Source: Kitasatospora sp. NBC_01250
Lineage (GTDB): Bacteria > Actinomycetota > Actinomycetes > Streptomycetales > Streptomycetaceae
Assembly (NCBI RefSeq): GCF_036226465.1
Contig: NZ_CP108476.1
Coordinates: 3,844,001 to 3,908,000, forward strand
Length of the DNA: 64,000 nt
Direction of reading: 5' to 3'
In this document: positions 41,376-49,925 of the stretch, piece after piece
Numbering within the stretch: the stretch's first letter is position 1
Layout: each line of letters starts with the position of its first letter
Notes under the pieces: model-generated
Told to the model about the DNA's origin: nothing
What the model saw: only the letters and a program-made list of their open reading frames with translations
The model's database searches: none
Position numbers and translations under genes: made by a program

Positions 41376-41603
41376 GGAATTCATCCCCTGATAGGCGTAA
41401 CGGCAAGTGGTATCCGGTATGTCACAAGGGAGTTCGGCCACAGCATCCGGGCAGGACCGTCATAGCCCTCGGCGCCCTGCCAGCACCGCTCCCCTCCCGG
41501 GCGCTGCCCCCTGCGTACAGCCCGCAGGCTGCACGCAAATCCCACCCATAACCGATTAAACGCTACACGAGATCTTCTTCGTCCCTCAAACTGCCCCCCA
41601 CGA

Positions 41604-41640
41604 GCACGGCCGGTGGGCTCTGTATGCCCACCGGCCGTGC
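41604..41640 (-). terminator. Terminator of the polytopic membrane protein gene
   Basis: Perfect 15-base arms (GCACGGCCGGTGGGC and its complement) around TCTGTAT, 36 bp downstream of the stop at 41677. The 229 bp from 41376 to 41603 hold the promoter of the GT39-like gene; no gene seen. Confidence 0.75.
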
Positions 41641-41676
41641 CACGCGCGGGCCCACGGGGCTCGCGCTGAGAGGATG

Positions 41677-43338
41677 TCAGGGATTGACCACCTTGTACAG
41701 GTACTCACCCTGCGGGCTGGTCGCCACCTGCTGGTAGTGCGGACCGCTCGGCAGGACCACGCCCTGCCCGGGCATGATCAGCACCCAGCTCGCGTGGTAC
41801 TTGGCCAGCAGCTCGCTGCGGTCCTGGTCGCTGGCTTCCTTGGAGTAGAAGAACTCCCAGACGTCGTGGTTGCGCTGGTCGAACACCGACTGGGCCACGG
41901 CCGGGTCCGGGTAGTTGGTGCTGACGGTGTAGTAGCCGTACGCGGGCAGCTGGTCCAGCGGCCGCTCGCCCGACGTCATCACCACGTCGCCGTACTTCAG
42001 ACCGTACTTGGCGGTCCACTCGTAGCCGGGCCACGGGTTCCAGGTCTGGACGTTGTCGACCACCCCCTTGGGGAAGTCCTTCTTCGGGATCAGGTAGAAG
42101 ATCGTGCCGGCCTGCACCCACATGCCCAGGACCAGTGCCACCGTGAGGATCAGCGACAGCTCGCGCTTGAACCAGTCCTTCCACGGGATCTCCGCGGCCT
42201 CGACGGCCACGGCCAGCTGCATCGTCATGACCAGCCCCGGGTAGGCGCGGCCGAAGCTGTAGTGACCGCTGAACCAGCCGTACGCCACGACCGCGCCGAT
42301 CAGCAGGAAGGTGAGCACCAGCGGGTCGAGGCGGTTGCGCCGGAACCGCATGAACAGCGCGGGCAGGCCGAGCACCAGGGCGAAGCCGAACCAGGCCAGC
42401 GGCGCGCTGTAGAGACCCTGGTGCATCGCGTCCAGGGCGGCGGACTGCTGCTGGTCCAGCAGGCTGAAGTACGGCCAGGCCAGCACCGCGACGAGGGTGA
42501 CGGCCGCGGACAGGACCCACAGCAGCCAGTTGCGCACGCTCAGGCCGCGCAGCGAGCCGATCATGATGCCGGCCAGTCCCAGGCAGATCACGATGCCGGT
42601 GAACGGGTGCGACAGCAGGACGACGAACAGCACCAGGCCGACCGCCACGTGCGCCGGGATCCGGACGGCGAGCTTGTCGGAGAGCGGGTTGCGGTCGGGC
42701 ACCCGGCCCAGCAGCCGCAGCGTGCCGGCCCACAGCCAGAACATCAGGCCCGCCGCGAAGGCGCTCGGGTACGACAGCCCCAGGCAGAAGGAGAGCCACG
42801 ACTCGTAGCCGCTCCACACCTCGACGTTGACGCCCCAGAGGAAGAAGTACGTGAACAGGGCTATGACGGGAGCCCACGCGCGGCTGGTCAGGGACCGGAC
42901 GAAGGCGCCGATCCCGGTGATCACGAGCAGCACGTTCATGACCGCGAGCAGGTGCATCGTCTTCAGCGGCACCAGGCCGGTGGCCATCGACACCAACGCA
43001 CCGAAGACCTGGTACGGCGCGAAGTAGGGACTGTTGGTCCCCGAGATGTCGATCAGCGGGCTGGTCGGGTGCGAGAAGTTCTCCCGCAGTCGCCAGATGG
43101 TCGACGCGTGCTGCCCCTGGTCACCCGACCAGGGCAGGGCAGCGCACATCGGCACCAGGATCAGCAGGAAGATCAGGCCGGTGACCCGGTACGGGGTCAC
43201 GCGGAACAGCCACTCGCGCAGACCGCCACGACGCGCGCCCGTCCCCCGGGCGCCCCCCCTGATCGTGATCGGCTGATTCTCGTCGTCGACGGACGCTTCG
43301 GATGCAGGAAGGCTCGAAGCTGCGGCGGTGTCGGTCAC
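41677..43338 (-). CDS. Polytopic membrane protein, probable GT-C-type glycosyltransferase
   Basis: 553 residues with 10-12 predicted helices. The first loop, PWSGDQGQHASTIWRLRENF, has an acidic residue where GT-C glycosyltransferases hold catalytic Asp/Glu. The C-terminal 130 residues are soluble and contain NPWPGYEW and several Tyr-rich segments. I do not recognise a specific family. GTG 43338 is chosen because GGAG lies 4 bases upstream; a reading to 43467 adds a low-complexity tail. It is last in the glycan island and has its own promoter region with two palindromes. Confidence 0.65.
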   Translation of the reverse strand: MTDTAAASSLPASEASVDDENQPITIRGGARGTGARRGGLREWLFRVTPYRVTGLIFLLILVPMCAALPWSGDQGQHASTIWRLRENFSHPTSPLIDISGTNSPYFAPYQVFGALVSMATGLVPLKTMHLLAVMNVLLVITGIGAFVRSLTSRAWAPVIALFTYFFLWGVNVEVWSGYESWLSFCLGLSYPSAFAAGLMFWLWAGTLRLLGRVPDRNPLSDKLAVRIPAHVAVGLVLFVVLLSHPFTGIVICLGLAGIMIGSLRGLSVRNWLLWVLSAAVTLVAVLAWPYFSLLDQQQSAALDAMHQGLYSAPLAWFGFALVLGLPALFMRFRRNRLDPLVLTFLLIGAVVAYGWFSGHYSFGRAYPGLVMTMQLAVAVEAAEIPWKDWFKRELSLILTVALVLGMWVQAGTIFYLIPKKDFPKGVVDNVQTWNPWPGYEWTAKYGLKYGDVVMTSGERPLDQLPAYGYYTVSTNYPDPAVAQSVFDQRNHDVWEFFYSKEASDQDRSELLAKYHASWVLIMPGQGVVLPSGPHYQQVATSPQGEYLYKVVNP

Positions 43339-43598
43339 GGTGCTCCACAATACGGCAACTAGTGGCCCGGAATTCTCGGGGCCGGACGATGCCCCCGGCC
43401 CGCTTCTTCGGCCCGGGGTCCATGCGATGACCCCACGGCAGCGGCGGGATCCGGACAACTCACGCACCCGAGGGCGTGCTCGCGCACAGCTCCCCCGGCA
43501 CAGCCATCGTCACGAGCGGACGACTGCATACCCAGTATGCTAGAGGAACTGCATACTGGGTATGTCCTTAGGGGCACCACGCGCTCCCGCCCGCGGGC
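43339..43598. other. Promoter region between glycan island and two-component system
   Basis: 260 bp between the membrane protein start and the response regulator stop. It contains the paired palindromes at 43526-43565; no credible gene. Confidence 0.4.
43526..43565. promoter_or_regulatory. Two tandem palindromic operators, GCATAC-N3-GTATGC type
   Basis: Copy 1 (43526-43540) is GCATACCCAGTATGC, a perfect 6-3-6 palindrome. Copy 2 (43551-43565) is GCATACTGGGTATGT, one mismatch. Together they also form a larger inverted repeat with 14-base perfect arms (43527-43540 and 43551-43564). Centres are 25 bp apart. It lies about 190-230 bp upstream of the 41677-43338 gene. Confidence 0.65.
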
Positions 43599-44300
43599 TC
43601 AGACCAGTCGACGCGCCGTCGCCCAGCGGGTCAGCTCGTGCCGGTTGCTCAACTGCAGCTTGCGCAGCACCGCCGAGACGTGGCTCTCCACCGTCTTCAC
43701 CGAGATGAAGAGCTGCTTGGCGATCTCCTTGTACGCGTATCCGCGGGCGATCAGCCGCAGCACCTCGCGCTCGCGCTGGGTCAGGCGGTCCAGGTCCTCG
43801 TCCACCGGCGGGGTGTCGGTGGCGGCGAACGCGTCCAGCACGAAGCCGGCCAGCCGCGGCGAGAAGACCGCGTCACCGTCGGCGATCCGGAAGATCGCGT
43901 TGACCAGGTCGCCACCGGTGATGGTCTTGGTGACGTAGCCGCGGGCGCCGCCGCGGATCACGCCGATCACGTCCTCGGCGGCGTCGGAGACCGACAGCGC
44001 CAGGAACTTCACGCCACCCGGCTCACCCATCACCGCGGCCGAACGGCGCAGCACCTCGACACCGCCGCCGCCGGGCAGGTGGACGTCGAGCAGCACCACG
44101 TCGGGGCGGGTCTCGGCGACCACCTTGACCGCCGACTCCACGTCGTCGGCCTCGCCCACCACGTCGATGCCGGTGGCCTCGGTACGGCCGATCTCGGCGC
44201 GCACACCGGTGCGGAACATCCGGTGGTCGTCGACCAGGACCACCCGCGCCTGCCGGTCGGGGCCCCCCGCCCCGGCGTCGGGCGCAACAGCGTCAGTCAT
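43599..44300 (-). CDS. NarL/FixJ-family response regulator
   Basis: 233 residues. The receiver domain (VVLVDDHRMFRTGVRAEI, VVLLDVHLPGGGG with the phospho-Asp, and a TKT-like Lys) is followed by a LuxR-type HTH (LTQREREVLRLIARGYAYKEIAKQLFISVKTVESHVSAVLRKLQL). It is a DNA-binding partner of the PspC-domain kinase upstream, whose stop overlaps its ATG by 8 bases. The pair resembles envelope-stress two-component systems of the LiaRS type. Confidence 0.92.
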   Translation of the reverse strand: MTDAVAPDAGAGGPDRQARVVLVDDHRMFRTGVRAEIGRTEATGIDVVGEADDVESAVKVVAETRPDVVLLDVHLPGGGGVEVLRRSAAVMGEPGGVKFLALSVSDAAEDVIGVIRGGARGYVTKTITGGDLVNAIFRIADGDAVFSPRLAGFVLDAFAATDTPPVDEDLDRLTQREREVLRLIARGYAYKEIAKQLFISVKTVESHVSAVLRKLQLSNRHELTRWATARRLV

Positions 44301-45777
44301 CAGCAGCTCTCTCCATCTCCAACTCGACCTCGGTGCCGCCGTCCGGCGCGGGACGCACCCGTGCGGTGCCGCCGTTGCGCTTCATCCGGCCGATGATCGA
44401 CTCGCGGACGCCCATCCGGTCCTCCGGCACGGTGTCCGGGTCGAAGCCGGGGCCGTGGTCGCGCACGAACACCGACACCGTCCTCCCCTCCACCTCGGCG
44501 TAGACCTGCACCGGTCCTCCGCCACCGTACTTGGCGGCGTTCACCATCGCCTCACGCGCGGCCTGCATCTGTGCGGTCAGCCGCTCGTCCATCGGGCAGT
44601 CGCCGACGCAGACCAGCTCGACCGGCACCCCGTGGCGGTCCTCCACCTCGGCCACCACCGAGCGCAGCCGCTCGGCCAGCGTGTCGGGGGCCGCCTCGGC
44701 AGCGGCCTCGGGCCGGTAGAGCCACAGCCGCAGCTCGCGCTCCTGGGCCCGGGCCAGGCGCTGGACCTCCTTGGGGTCCTCCGAGCGGCGCTGGATCAGG
44801 GTGAGGGTGTGCAGCACCGAGTCGTGGATGTGCGCGGCGATCTCGGCCCGCTCCTGGGCCCGGATCCGGGCGGTGCGCTCGGTGGCGAGGTCCTGCCACA
44901 TCCGCAGCGCGTACGGTCCGGTCAGCACCAGGACGCCGGCGAGCACCGCGAGCGACGCCTCGATCACCGAGGCGAGCGTGGAGCCGGCGCCCTGCAGCAC
45001 CAGGAAGCCGATGATGCCCACGGTCACCAGCAGCACGCCGACGCCGACCCGGGTGAAGGCCACCCGCCGCTTGCCGCCGCCCTCCAGGCCGAACCAGCGC
45101 TGCCAGCGCGAGTCGTCGGCCTGCCGCCAGACCAGCGCGACACCGACCCCGATCGCCAGCAGCGGCCAGGTGTAGGGGCTGGAGGACTGGATGTTCAGCA
45201 CGTTGAGCAGCGCCATCACGCCGATGACCAGCATCAGCAGGGCGGCCAGCTGGCCGAGGTTCTGCCGGCTGCCCGAGGTGGGCGAGCCCGCCGCCCCGCT
45301 CGTCTCGGCGATCACCGGTTCGCCCTGGAAGGTGCCCTGCAGCATGTCGCGCAGCCGCCCGAGCCGACCGCGCCTGCCCTTGCGCAGCGGGTCGGGGGTC
45401 ACGCCGGAGGCGCCGGCCGGCACGAACTGGCCGTTCGCCCAGACGTAGCTGACGCCCAGTCCGCCGCGCGCCCCCGGTTCGCCGATGCCGATCGGCACCA
45501 CGAACCAGAAGGCCGCGTACAGCAGCACCCCGATCCCGTTGGCGAAGGTGAGCAGCACGAAGGCCGCCCGCACCCAGACCACCGGCAGCCCCAGGTGCAC
45601 CGCGAGTCCGTGTGCCACCCCGCCCAGCATCCGCGAGTGCGGGCTCCGGTAGAGCTTGCGGTACGGCGGCCGGGCCGCGCCCTGGGTCGGCTCGCCGCCG
45701 CCGCCCGGTGGAGCTTCGGCGGCGGAGGTGCTCGGGTTCGCTTCGGTACCGGGGACTGCCACGCCACAGATGGTCAC
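44293..45777 (-). CDS. Sensor histidine kinase with N-terminal PspC domain
   Basis: 494 residues. A PspC domain spans about residues 38-100 (RSPHSRMLGGVAHGLAVHLGLPVVWVRAAFVLL). Several hydrophobic helices follow, then a HisKA_3 dimerisation box with the phospho-His in RAEIAAHIHDSVLHTLTLIQ. The HATPase domain has the N box (NAAKYGGGG) and DHGPGFD. The likely input is membrane or envelope stress through the PspC and transmembrane part. The GTG start has no clear ribosome site. It overlaps the regulator gene by 8 bases and is divergent from the SGNH hydrolase gene. Confidence 0.88.
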   Translation of the reverse strand: MTICGVAVPGTEANPSTSAAEAPPGGGGEPTQGAARPPYRKLYRSPHSRMLGGVAHGLAVHLGLPVVWVRAAFVLLTFANGIGVLLYAAFWFVVPIGIGEPGARGGLGVSYVWANGQFVPAGASGVTPDPLRKGRRGRLGRLRDMLQGTFQGEPVIAETSGAAGSPTSGSRQNLGQLAALLMLVIGVMALLNVLNIQSSSPYTWPLLAIGVGVALVWRQADDSRWQRWFGLEGGGKRRVAFTRVGVGVLLVTVGIIGFLVLQGAGSTLASVIEASLAVLAGVLVLTGPYALRMWQDLATERTARIRAQERAEIAAHIHDSVLHTLTLIQRRSEDPKEVQRLARAQERELRLWLYRPEAAAEAAPDTLAERLRSVVAEVEDRHGVPVELVCVGDCPMDERLTAQMQAAREAMVNAAKYGGGGPVQVYAEVEGRTVSVFVRDHGPGFDPDTVPEDRMGVRESIIGRMKRNGGTARVRPAPDGGTEVELEMERAADD

Positions 45778-45977
45778 ACGGGCGCGGGGGCGAGCGCATC
45801 AGGGTGCTCCCCCTAAGGTTCGCCCGCGGCCGCTCCCGGGACGCCGCGGGACCCGGCAGGCGGCGGCAACGCCCCCCGGTCCGGCGTACAGCCCCGCGTG
45901 TCGCCCCTCGCCTCAAGATCAGACAATCCTATGATCCGGCGCATCTGACAGATCGTCATACATCTGGAGGTTGCGCC

Positions 45978-46727
45978 ATGAAACGGACCATCATCGCCCT
46001 GCTGTCCGCGACCCTCTGCGCGGGCCTGGGCCTGGCCAGTTCCGTTCCCGCCCAGGCCGTACCCGGACACCGGGACGCCGCGCCGCCGCTGCTGCGGGTG
46101 ATGCCGCTCGGTGACTCGATCACCGTGGGCGTCGGCAGCCAGAGCCAGGCCGGCTACCGGCTGCCGCTCTGGCAGCTGGTCACCGGACAGTCCCGCTACA
46201 CCGTGCAGTTCGTCGGCTCGCAGCGCGACGGCTCCTTCCCCTCCCCGCAGCACGAGGGACACAGCGGCTGGATGATCGACGACATCCGCTCCCACGTGGA
46301 CGGCTGGCTCGCCGCGCAGCGGCCGGACGTCGTGCTGCTGCACATCGGCATCAACGACCTGGACCGCGGGGCGGACAAGGACCACGCCCCCGACCGCCTG
46401 CAGGCCCTGGTCGAGCAGATCTTCGCCGACCGCCCCGGCGTCACCGTCATCCTGCAGGGCCTGCTGCCGACCACCGACGGCCTCCAGACACAGGTGCGCC
46501 GCTTCAACCGCCAGGCCCGGACCCTCCAGTCGACCGAGCGCGAGCTGGGGAACCGGCTGAGCTGGGTCACCCCGCCCGCGCTGACCCAGGACGAGTGGAA
46601 CGACCGGCTCCACCCCAACGACCGCGGCTACGCCAGGATGGCCGTGGCCTTCTTCGGTGCCCTCGACAGCGAGGCCCACCGCCTGGTCGACGACGCCCCG
46701 GCGCACGCGGGCGCCGGCTGCCCCTGA
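45978..46727 (+). CDS. Secreted SGNH/GDSL hydrolase
   Basis: 249 residues. A Sec signal peptide ends near AQA (about residue 27). The SGNH blocks are complete: GDSIT with the nucleophile Ser47, GHSGWMIDD for the oxyanion Gly, GINDLD, and DRLHPNDRGY with Asp and His of the triad near 208 and 211. These enzymes are esterases or lipases, often acting on polysaccharide acyl groups. The ATG has GGAGG 8 bases upstream. An ester-removing role on the acylated glycan of the nearby island is speculative. Four cysteines or fewer, no lipobox. Confidence 0.88.
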   Translation: MKRTIIALLSATLCAGLGLASSVPAQAVPGHRDAAPPLLRVMPLGDSITVGVGSQSQAGYRLPLWQLVTGQSRYTVQFVGSQRDGSFPSPQHEGHSGWMIDDIRSHVDGWLAAQRPDVVLLHIGINDLDRGADKDHAPDRLQALVEQIFADRPGVTVILQGLLPTTDGLQTQVRRFNRQARTLQSTERELGNRLSWVTPPALTQDEWNDRLHPNDRGYARMAVAFFGALDSEAHRLVDDAPAHAGAGCP

Positions 46728-46808
46728 GCGCTGTCTCAGGGACAGATCAGGGTCCGCACAGGGCCCACCCCGCTCCCGCGCGCCGCTCCCAACCCCCAGG
46801 ATGGAGCC

Positions 46809-48389
46809 ATGACGCAGGAGCAGAGCGCGGCCGAGGACGAGCGGGCCGCCCAGGAACAGCCCGGGGGCGAACGCCCGCCCCTGGTGCGCGACGAGAGCCA
46901 CCGCGTGGTGGCGGGGGTCTGCGGGGGGCTCGGCCGGCACCTGGACATCGATCCGGTGGTGTTCCGGGTGGTCACGGCAGTGCTCTGCCTGACCGGCGGG
47001 CTCGGGCTGTTCCTGTACGGCCTGGCCTGGCTGATCGTGCCGACCGAGCACCCGGACGGCAAGCACGGTCGGACCGAGCTGCAGCGAGTGCTGACCGGCC
47101 GGGTGGACGGCCAGTCGATCGGCGCGGTGCTGCTCACCGTGATCGGCACCGGGGTCTTCTTCTCCTGGATGGGCAGCGGCGACTCCACCTTCCCGCTGCT
47201 GCTGCTCGGCGCGATGATCTTCTTCGCGGTGCGGCACGACCCCGAGCGCCGCCGCCGGGCCCGCGGGCTCGGGCAGCCGCCGCGGCAGGGCGGTCCGTAC
47301 GACCGGCCCACCGGCCGGCCCGGCGACCTCGGTCCGGGCAGTGCGGGCGCCGACTCGCCGCTGAGCGACTGGCAGAGCTGGCGGCGCGACTTCCACGAGG
47401 AGTGGGCGAGCCGCACGGCCGCGATGCGCGAGGAGTGGGCCACCCACACGGCGCACCTGCGCGAGGAGTGGGCCAACCACAGCGGGGAGATCCAGGAGCA
47501 CGTCAACCTGGCCAAGGAGACACTCAACCGGCGCGGTGGGGCGGCCCGCTCCGCCGAGCCGGGCACCGCCCCCACCGACGCGCCCCCCAGCAGCACCGGC
47601 TACCTGTGGGACCCGCGGCACCCCGAACGCAACCCCTACGGCGCCACCCCGCCGCCGGGCGCGCCCGCCCAGCCCTGGTGGCAGCGCAGCGACCTGCCCG
47701 AGGGCGACCCGCTGCGCAAGTCCGCCCCGGGCGCACCGACGCCACCGCCGCCGCCGCGCCCGGTGCACCGCGAGCGCCGGCCCCGCTCGGTGCTGGCGCC
47801 CTTCGGACTGCTGCTGTCGGTCGGCGCGGCCTGGCTGGTCTGGACGCTGCGGTCGCACCAGAACAGCACGGTGCTGCTCTCCGGCGTGCTGGCCACCTGC
47901 CTGCTCGGGCTCGGCCTGACCATGCTGGTGGGCGTGAAGTTCGGCCGGGCCCGGGTGCTGACCGTCCCGGCCCTGGTGCTCACCGCCGTGCTGGCCGCGG
48001 GCAGCACCCCCGCCACCTCGCTGCACGCGGGCGTCGGCAACCGGACCTGGACGCCGGCCAGCGCGGCCGCCGTGCAGCACCAGTACGCGCTGGGGGCCGG
48101 GGACATCTCGCTGGACCTGTCGGCGGTCGACCCGGCCGGCGGCACGGTGAGCAGCTCGGTGCGCCTCGGCGCGGGCCAGGCCGACGTGACGCTGCCGCCG
48201 GACGTCGAGGCGAACCTGACCCTGCACACCGTGGTCGGCAGCATCCACCTGCCCGACCGGACCTTCGACGGCAACGTCGGCACCCGGCAGACGGTCCACC
48301 TCGCCCCGGTCGGCGGCACGGCGAGCAAGGGAACGATCGACCTCGACATCGTGGTCGACCTCGGCGACATTCAGGTGGTGCAGGGATGA
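46809..48389 (+). CDS. PspC-domain membrane protein with three WxEEWA-type repeats
   Basis: 526 residues. A PspC domain at about 30-90 (RDESHRVVAGVCGGLGRHLDIDP) is followed by a second helix (SIGAVLLTVIGTGVFFSW). Residues 196-228 hold three 11-residue repeats beginning (H/R)EEWA. A Pro-rich linker, three more helices and a C-terminal beta-rich domain follow (ISLDLSAVDPAGG...LPPDVEANLTLHTVVGSI). The latter resembles the LiaF/DUF4097-like fold. The gene neighbours a PspC kinase, and LiaF-like proteins restrain such kinases, so a regulatory role is plausible. Its stop overlaps the next start by 4 bases. Confidence 0.8.
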   Translation: MTQEQSAAEDERAAQEQPGGERPPLVRDESHRVVAGVCGGLGRHLDIDPVVFRVVTAVLCLTGGLGLFLYGLAWLIVPTEHPDGKHGRTELQRVLTGRVDGQSIGAVLLTVIGTGVFFSWMGSGDSTFPLLLLGAMIFFAVRHDPERRRRARGLGQPPRQGGPYDRPTGRPGDLGPGSAGADSPLSDWQSWRRDFHEEWASRTAAMREEWATHTAHLREEWANHSGEIQEHVNLAKETLNRRGGAARSAEPGTAPTDAPPSSTGYLWDPRHPERNPYGATPPPGAPAQPWWQRSDLPEGDPLRKSAPGAPTPPPPPRPVHRERRPRSVLAPFGLLLSVGAAWLVWTLRSHQNSTVLLSGVLATCLLGLGLTMLVGVKFGRARVLTVPALVLTAVLAAGSTPATSLHAGVGNRTWTPASAAAVQHQYALGAGDISLDLSAVDPAGGTVSSSVRLGAGQADVTLPPDVEANLTLHTVVGSIHLPDRTFDGNVGTRQTVHLAPVGGTASKGTIDLDIVVDLGDIQVVQG

Positions 48390-48607
48390 AGCGGCATCGG
48401 TTCGACCTCTACTCGTTCATGGCGGGCGGTCTGTTCACGGCGATCGCCGTGGTCTACCTGGTCGCCTCGCTGAACGACTCCACGGTGAACGGACGGATCG
48501 TCATGCCGATCACCCTGATCGTGCTCGGTGCGGCGGGCCTGGCCGGCGCGGTGGCCGCGATGGCCCGCCGCGGCCGGGGCCCGGACGCCGGTGACCCGGA
48601 CGCCTGA
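48386..48607 (+). CDS. Small membrane protein coupled to PspC protein
   Basis: 73 residues with two hydrophobic segments (SFMAGGLFTAIAVVYLVASL and VMPITLIVLGAAGLAGAVAAM), ending in a charged tail. The ATG overlaps the upstream stop (ATGA), so translation is coupled. I do not recognise a named family; it probably assembles with the PspC protein. Confidence 0.78.
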   Translation: MKRHRFDLYSFMAGGLFTAIAVVYLVASLNDSTVNGRIVMPITLIVLGAAGLAGAVAAMARRGRGPDAGDPDA

Positions 48608-48612
48608 GGGCG

Positions 48613-49668
48613 TCAGGACTGCAGCGGGCCGAGGTCGAGCCGGTCGCCGTTCTTGGTGACCCGGTACCTCGGCAGCGGCTTGACCGCCGGGCCCGCCAGC
48701 ACCGCGCCGGTGGCGGCGTCGAACTTCGAACCGTGGCAGGGGCAGCGCAGCTGGCCCTGCTTCGGCGCGTCCACGGCGCAGCCGGCGTGCGTGCAGACCG
48801 AGGAGAGGCCGCAGTACTGGCCCGCCGCGGGCTGGACGATGTAGACGGCGTCGCCGCTGGCGGGGTCGGTGACGGTGGCGGAGCCGCCCACCGGGACGTC
48901 CGCGACGGCGACGGAGGCCTTCGCACCGCCCGCGGGGGCACTCGCGGCACCCCCGGCGGGGGTGGCAGCGGAAGCCGGCTTGGGCTTGCGGCGGATGAAG
49001 GTGGCCGTCAGCGAGCCGCCCAGCAGCCCCGCCCCGCCGAGCGCGACCGCCGCGATGGAGCCGTCCAGGAAGCTGCGGCGGCGCACCGCCTCCTCGGGCA
49101 GGCCGCGCCGCCGGTCGCGCTCGGCCCGGCCCGCGATGAAGCCGTCCACCGACAGGTACGGCGTCCCGGCCAGCAGCAGGGTGGTCCAGGCCATCAGGTA
49201 GGGCAGGTCGTTGCCCAGGAAGTAGGGCGAGACGTGGAAGCTGACCGTCAGGAACAGGGTCAGGCTGAGCAGCGCGCCGCCGAGCGCGGCCACCCGGCCC
49301 CACAGCCCGCACAGCGTGCCGAGCCCGACCGCCAGCTCGCCGAAGGCGATCAGCAGGCCGAAGAAGGTGGGCTGGTGCAGTGCCGGGGCCAGCGCCCAGC
49401 CGATCGGGCTGTTCGCCCGGGCGGCCACGGTCTGCGCGTAGAAGGACTGCGGATCGCCGGCGCCGGCCAGGTAGTGGCTGTCGGCAAGCTTCTCCAGGCC
49501 CGCGTACGCGAAGGTGACGCCGAGGAACAGGCGCACCGGCAGCAGCGCGTACCGGCCGGCGAACGCCCGGCGCTGCGCCGCTCGCGCCGCCCGCCCGGCC
49601 GGCCCCGAGGGCGCCGGCCCGGCGAGTGGTCCCGCGGTCTCGACCGGGTCCGTGGTCCCCTCCATCAT
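48613..49668 (-). CDS. DoxX-Rieske fusion protein with internal Tat-like signal
   Basis: 351 residues. Residues 40-165 are a DoxX-type four-helix membrane domain (LFLGVTFAYAGLEKLADS, AFGELAVGLGTLCGLWG). Near 190-215 the sequence VRRRSFLDGSIAAVALGGAG looks like a twin-arginine signal/anchor. The end is a Rieske [2Fe-2S] domain with both loops intact: VCTHAGC and CPCHGSKFD. The fusion suggests quinone-linked electron transfer outside the membrane. Two adjacent ATGs occur at the start. It converges on the PspC operon, 5 bp between stops. Confidence 0.88.
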   Translation of the reverse strand: MMEGTTDPVETAGPLAGPAPSGPAGRAARAAQRRAFAGRYALLPVRLFLGVTFAYAGLEKLADSHYLAGAGDPQSFYAQTVAARANSPIGWALAPALHQPTFFGLLIAFGELAVGLGTLCGLWGRVAALGGALLSLTLFLTVSFHVSPYFLGNDLPYLMAWTTLLLAGTPYLSVDGFIAGRAERDRRRGLPEEAVRRRSFLDGSIAAVALGGAGLLGGSLTATFIRRKPKPASAATPAGGAASAPAGGAKASVAVADVPVGGSATVTDPASGDAVYIVQPAAGQYCGLSSVCTHAGCAVDAPKQGQLRCPCHGSKFDAATGAVLAGPAVKPLPRYRVTKNGDRLDLGPLQS

Positions 49669-49826
49669 CGCGTCACCCTTCCCACAGCAGTCCGCCTCTC
49701 ACCACAACCTGTCCACCCGCGACCGGTCCGGGTGGGATTCTGCCCGTTCCAGCCCGATCCCGACGGTATCCCGCCCACCTGTGCGCCAGCTCGGCGCACA
49801 GCCGTGACCCGGCCAGGATCTGACGC

Positions 49827-49876
49827 GAACGGCCGCACCGCCATCCACGGGTACGCGGATGGCGGTGCGGCCGTTC
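49827..49876 (-). terminator. guaA terminator
   Basis: Perfect 20-base arms (GAACGGCCGCACCGCCATCC and its complement) with a 10-base loop, 49 bp downstream of the guaA stop. Confidence 0.82.
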
Positions 49877-49925
49877 AACGACTGACGGGAGTTTTCCGGC
49901 GGGCCCGGTCAGACCCGCCCGGGGA

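Noticed and set aside
45930..45965. TGTCAG near TAGGAT upstream of the PspC kinase, resembling a damage promoter
   Set aside because: The spacing is wrong for the TTGTCRGTG-N8-TAnnnT form by about two bases.
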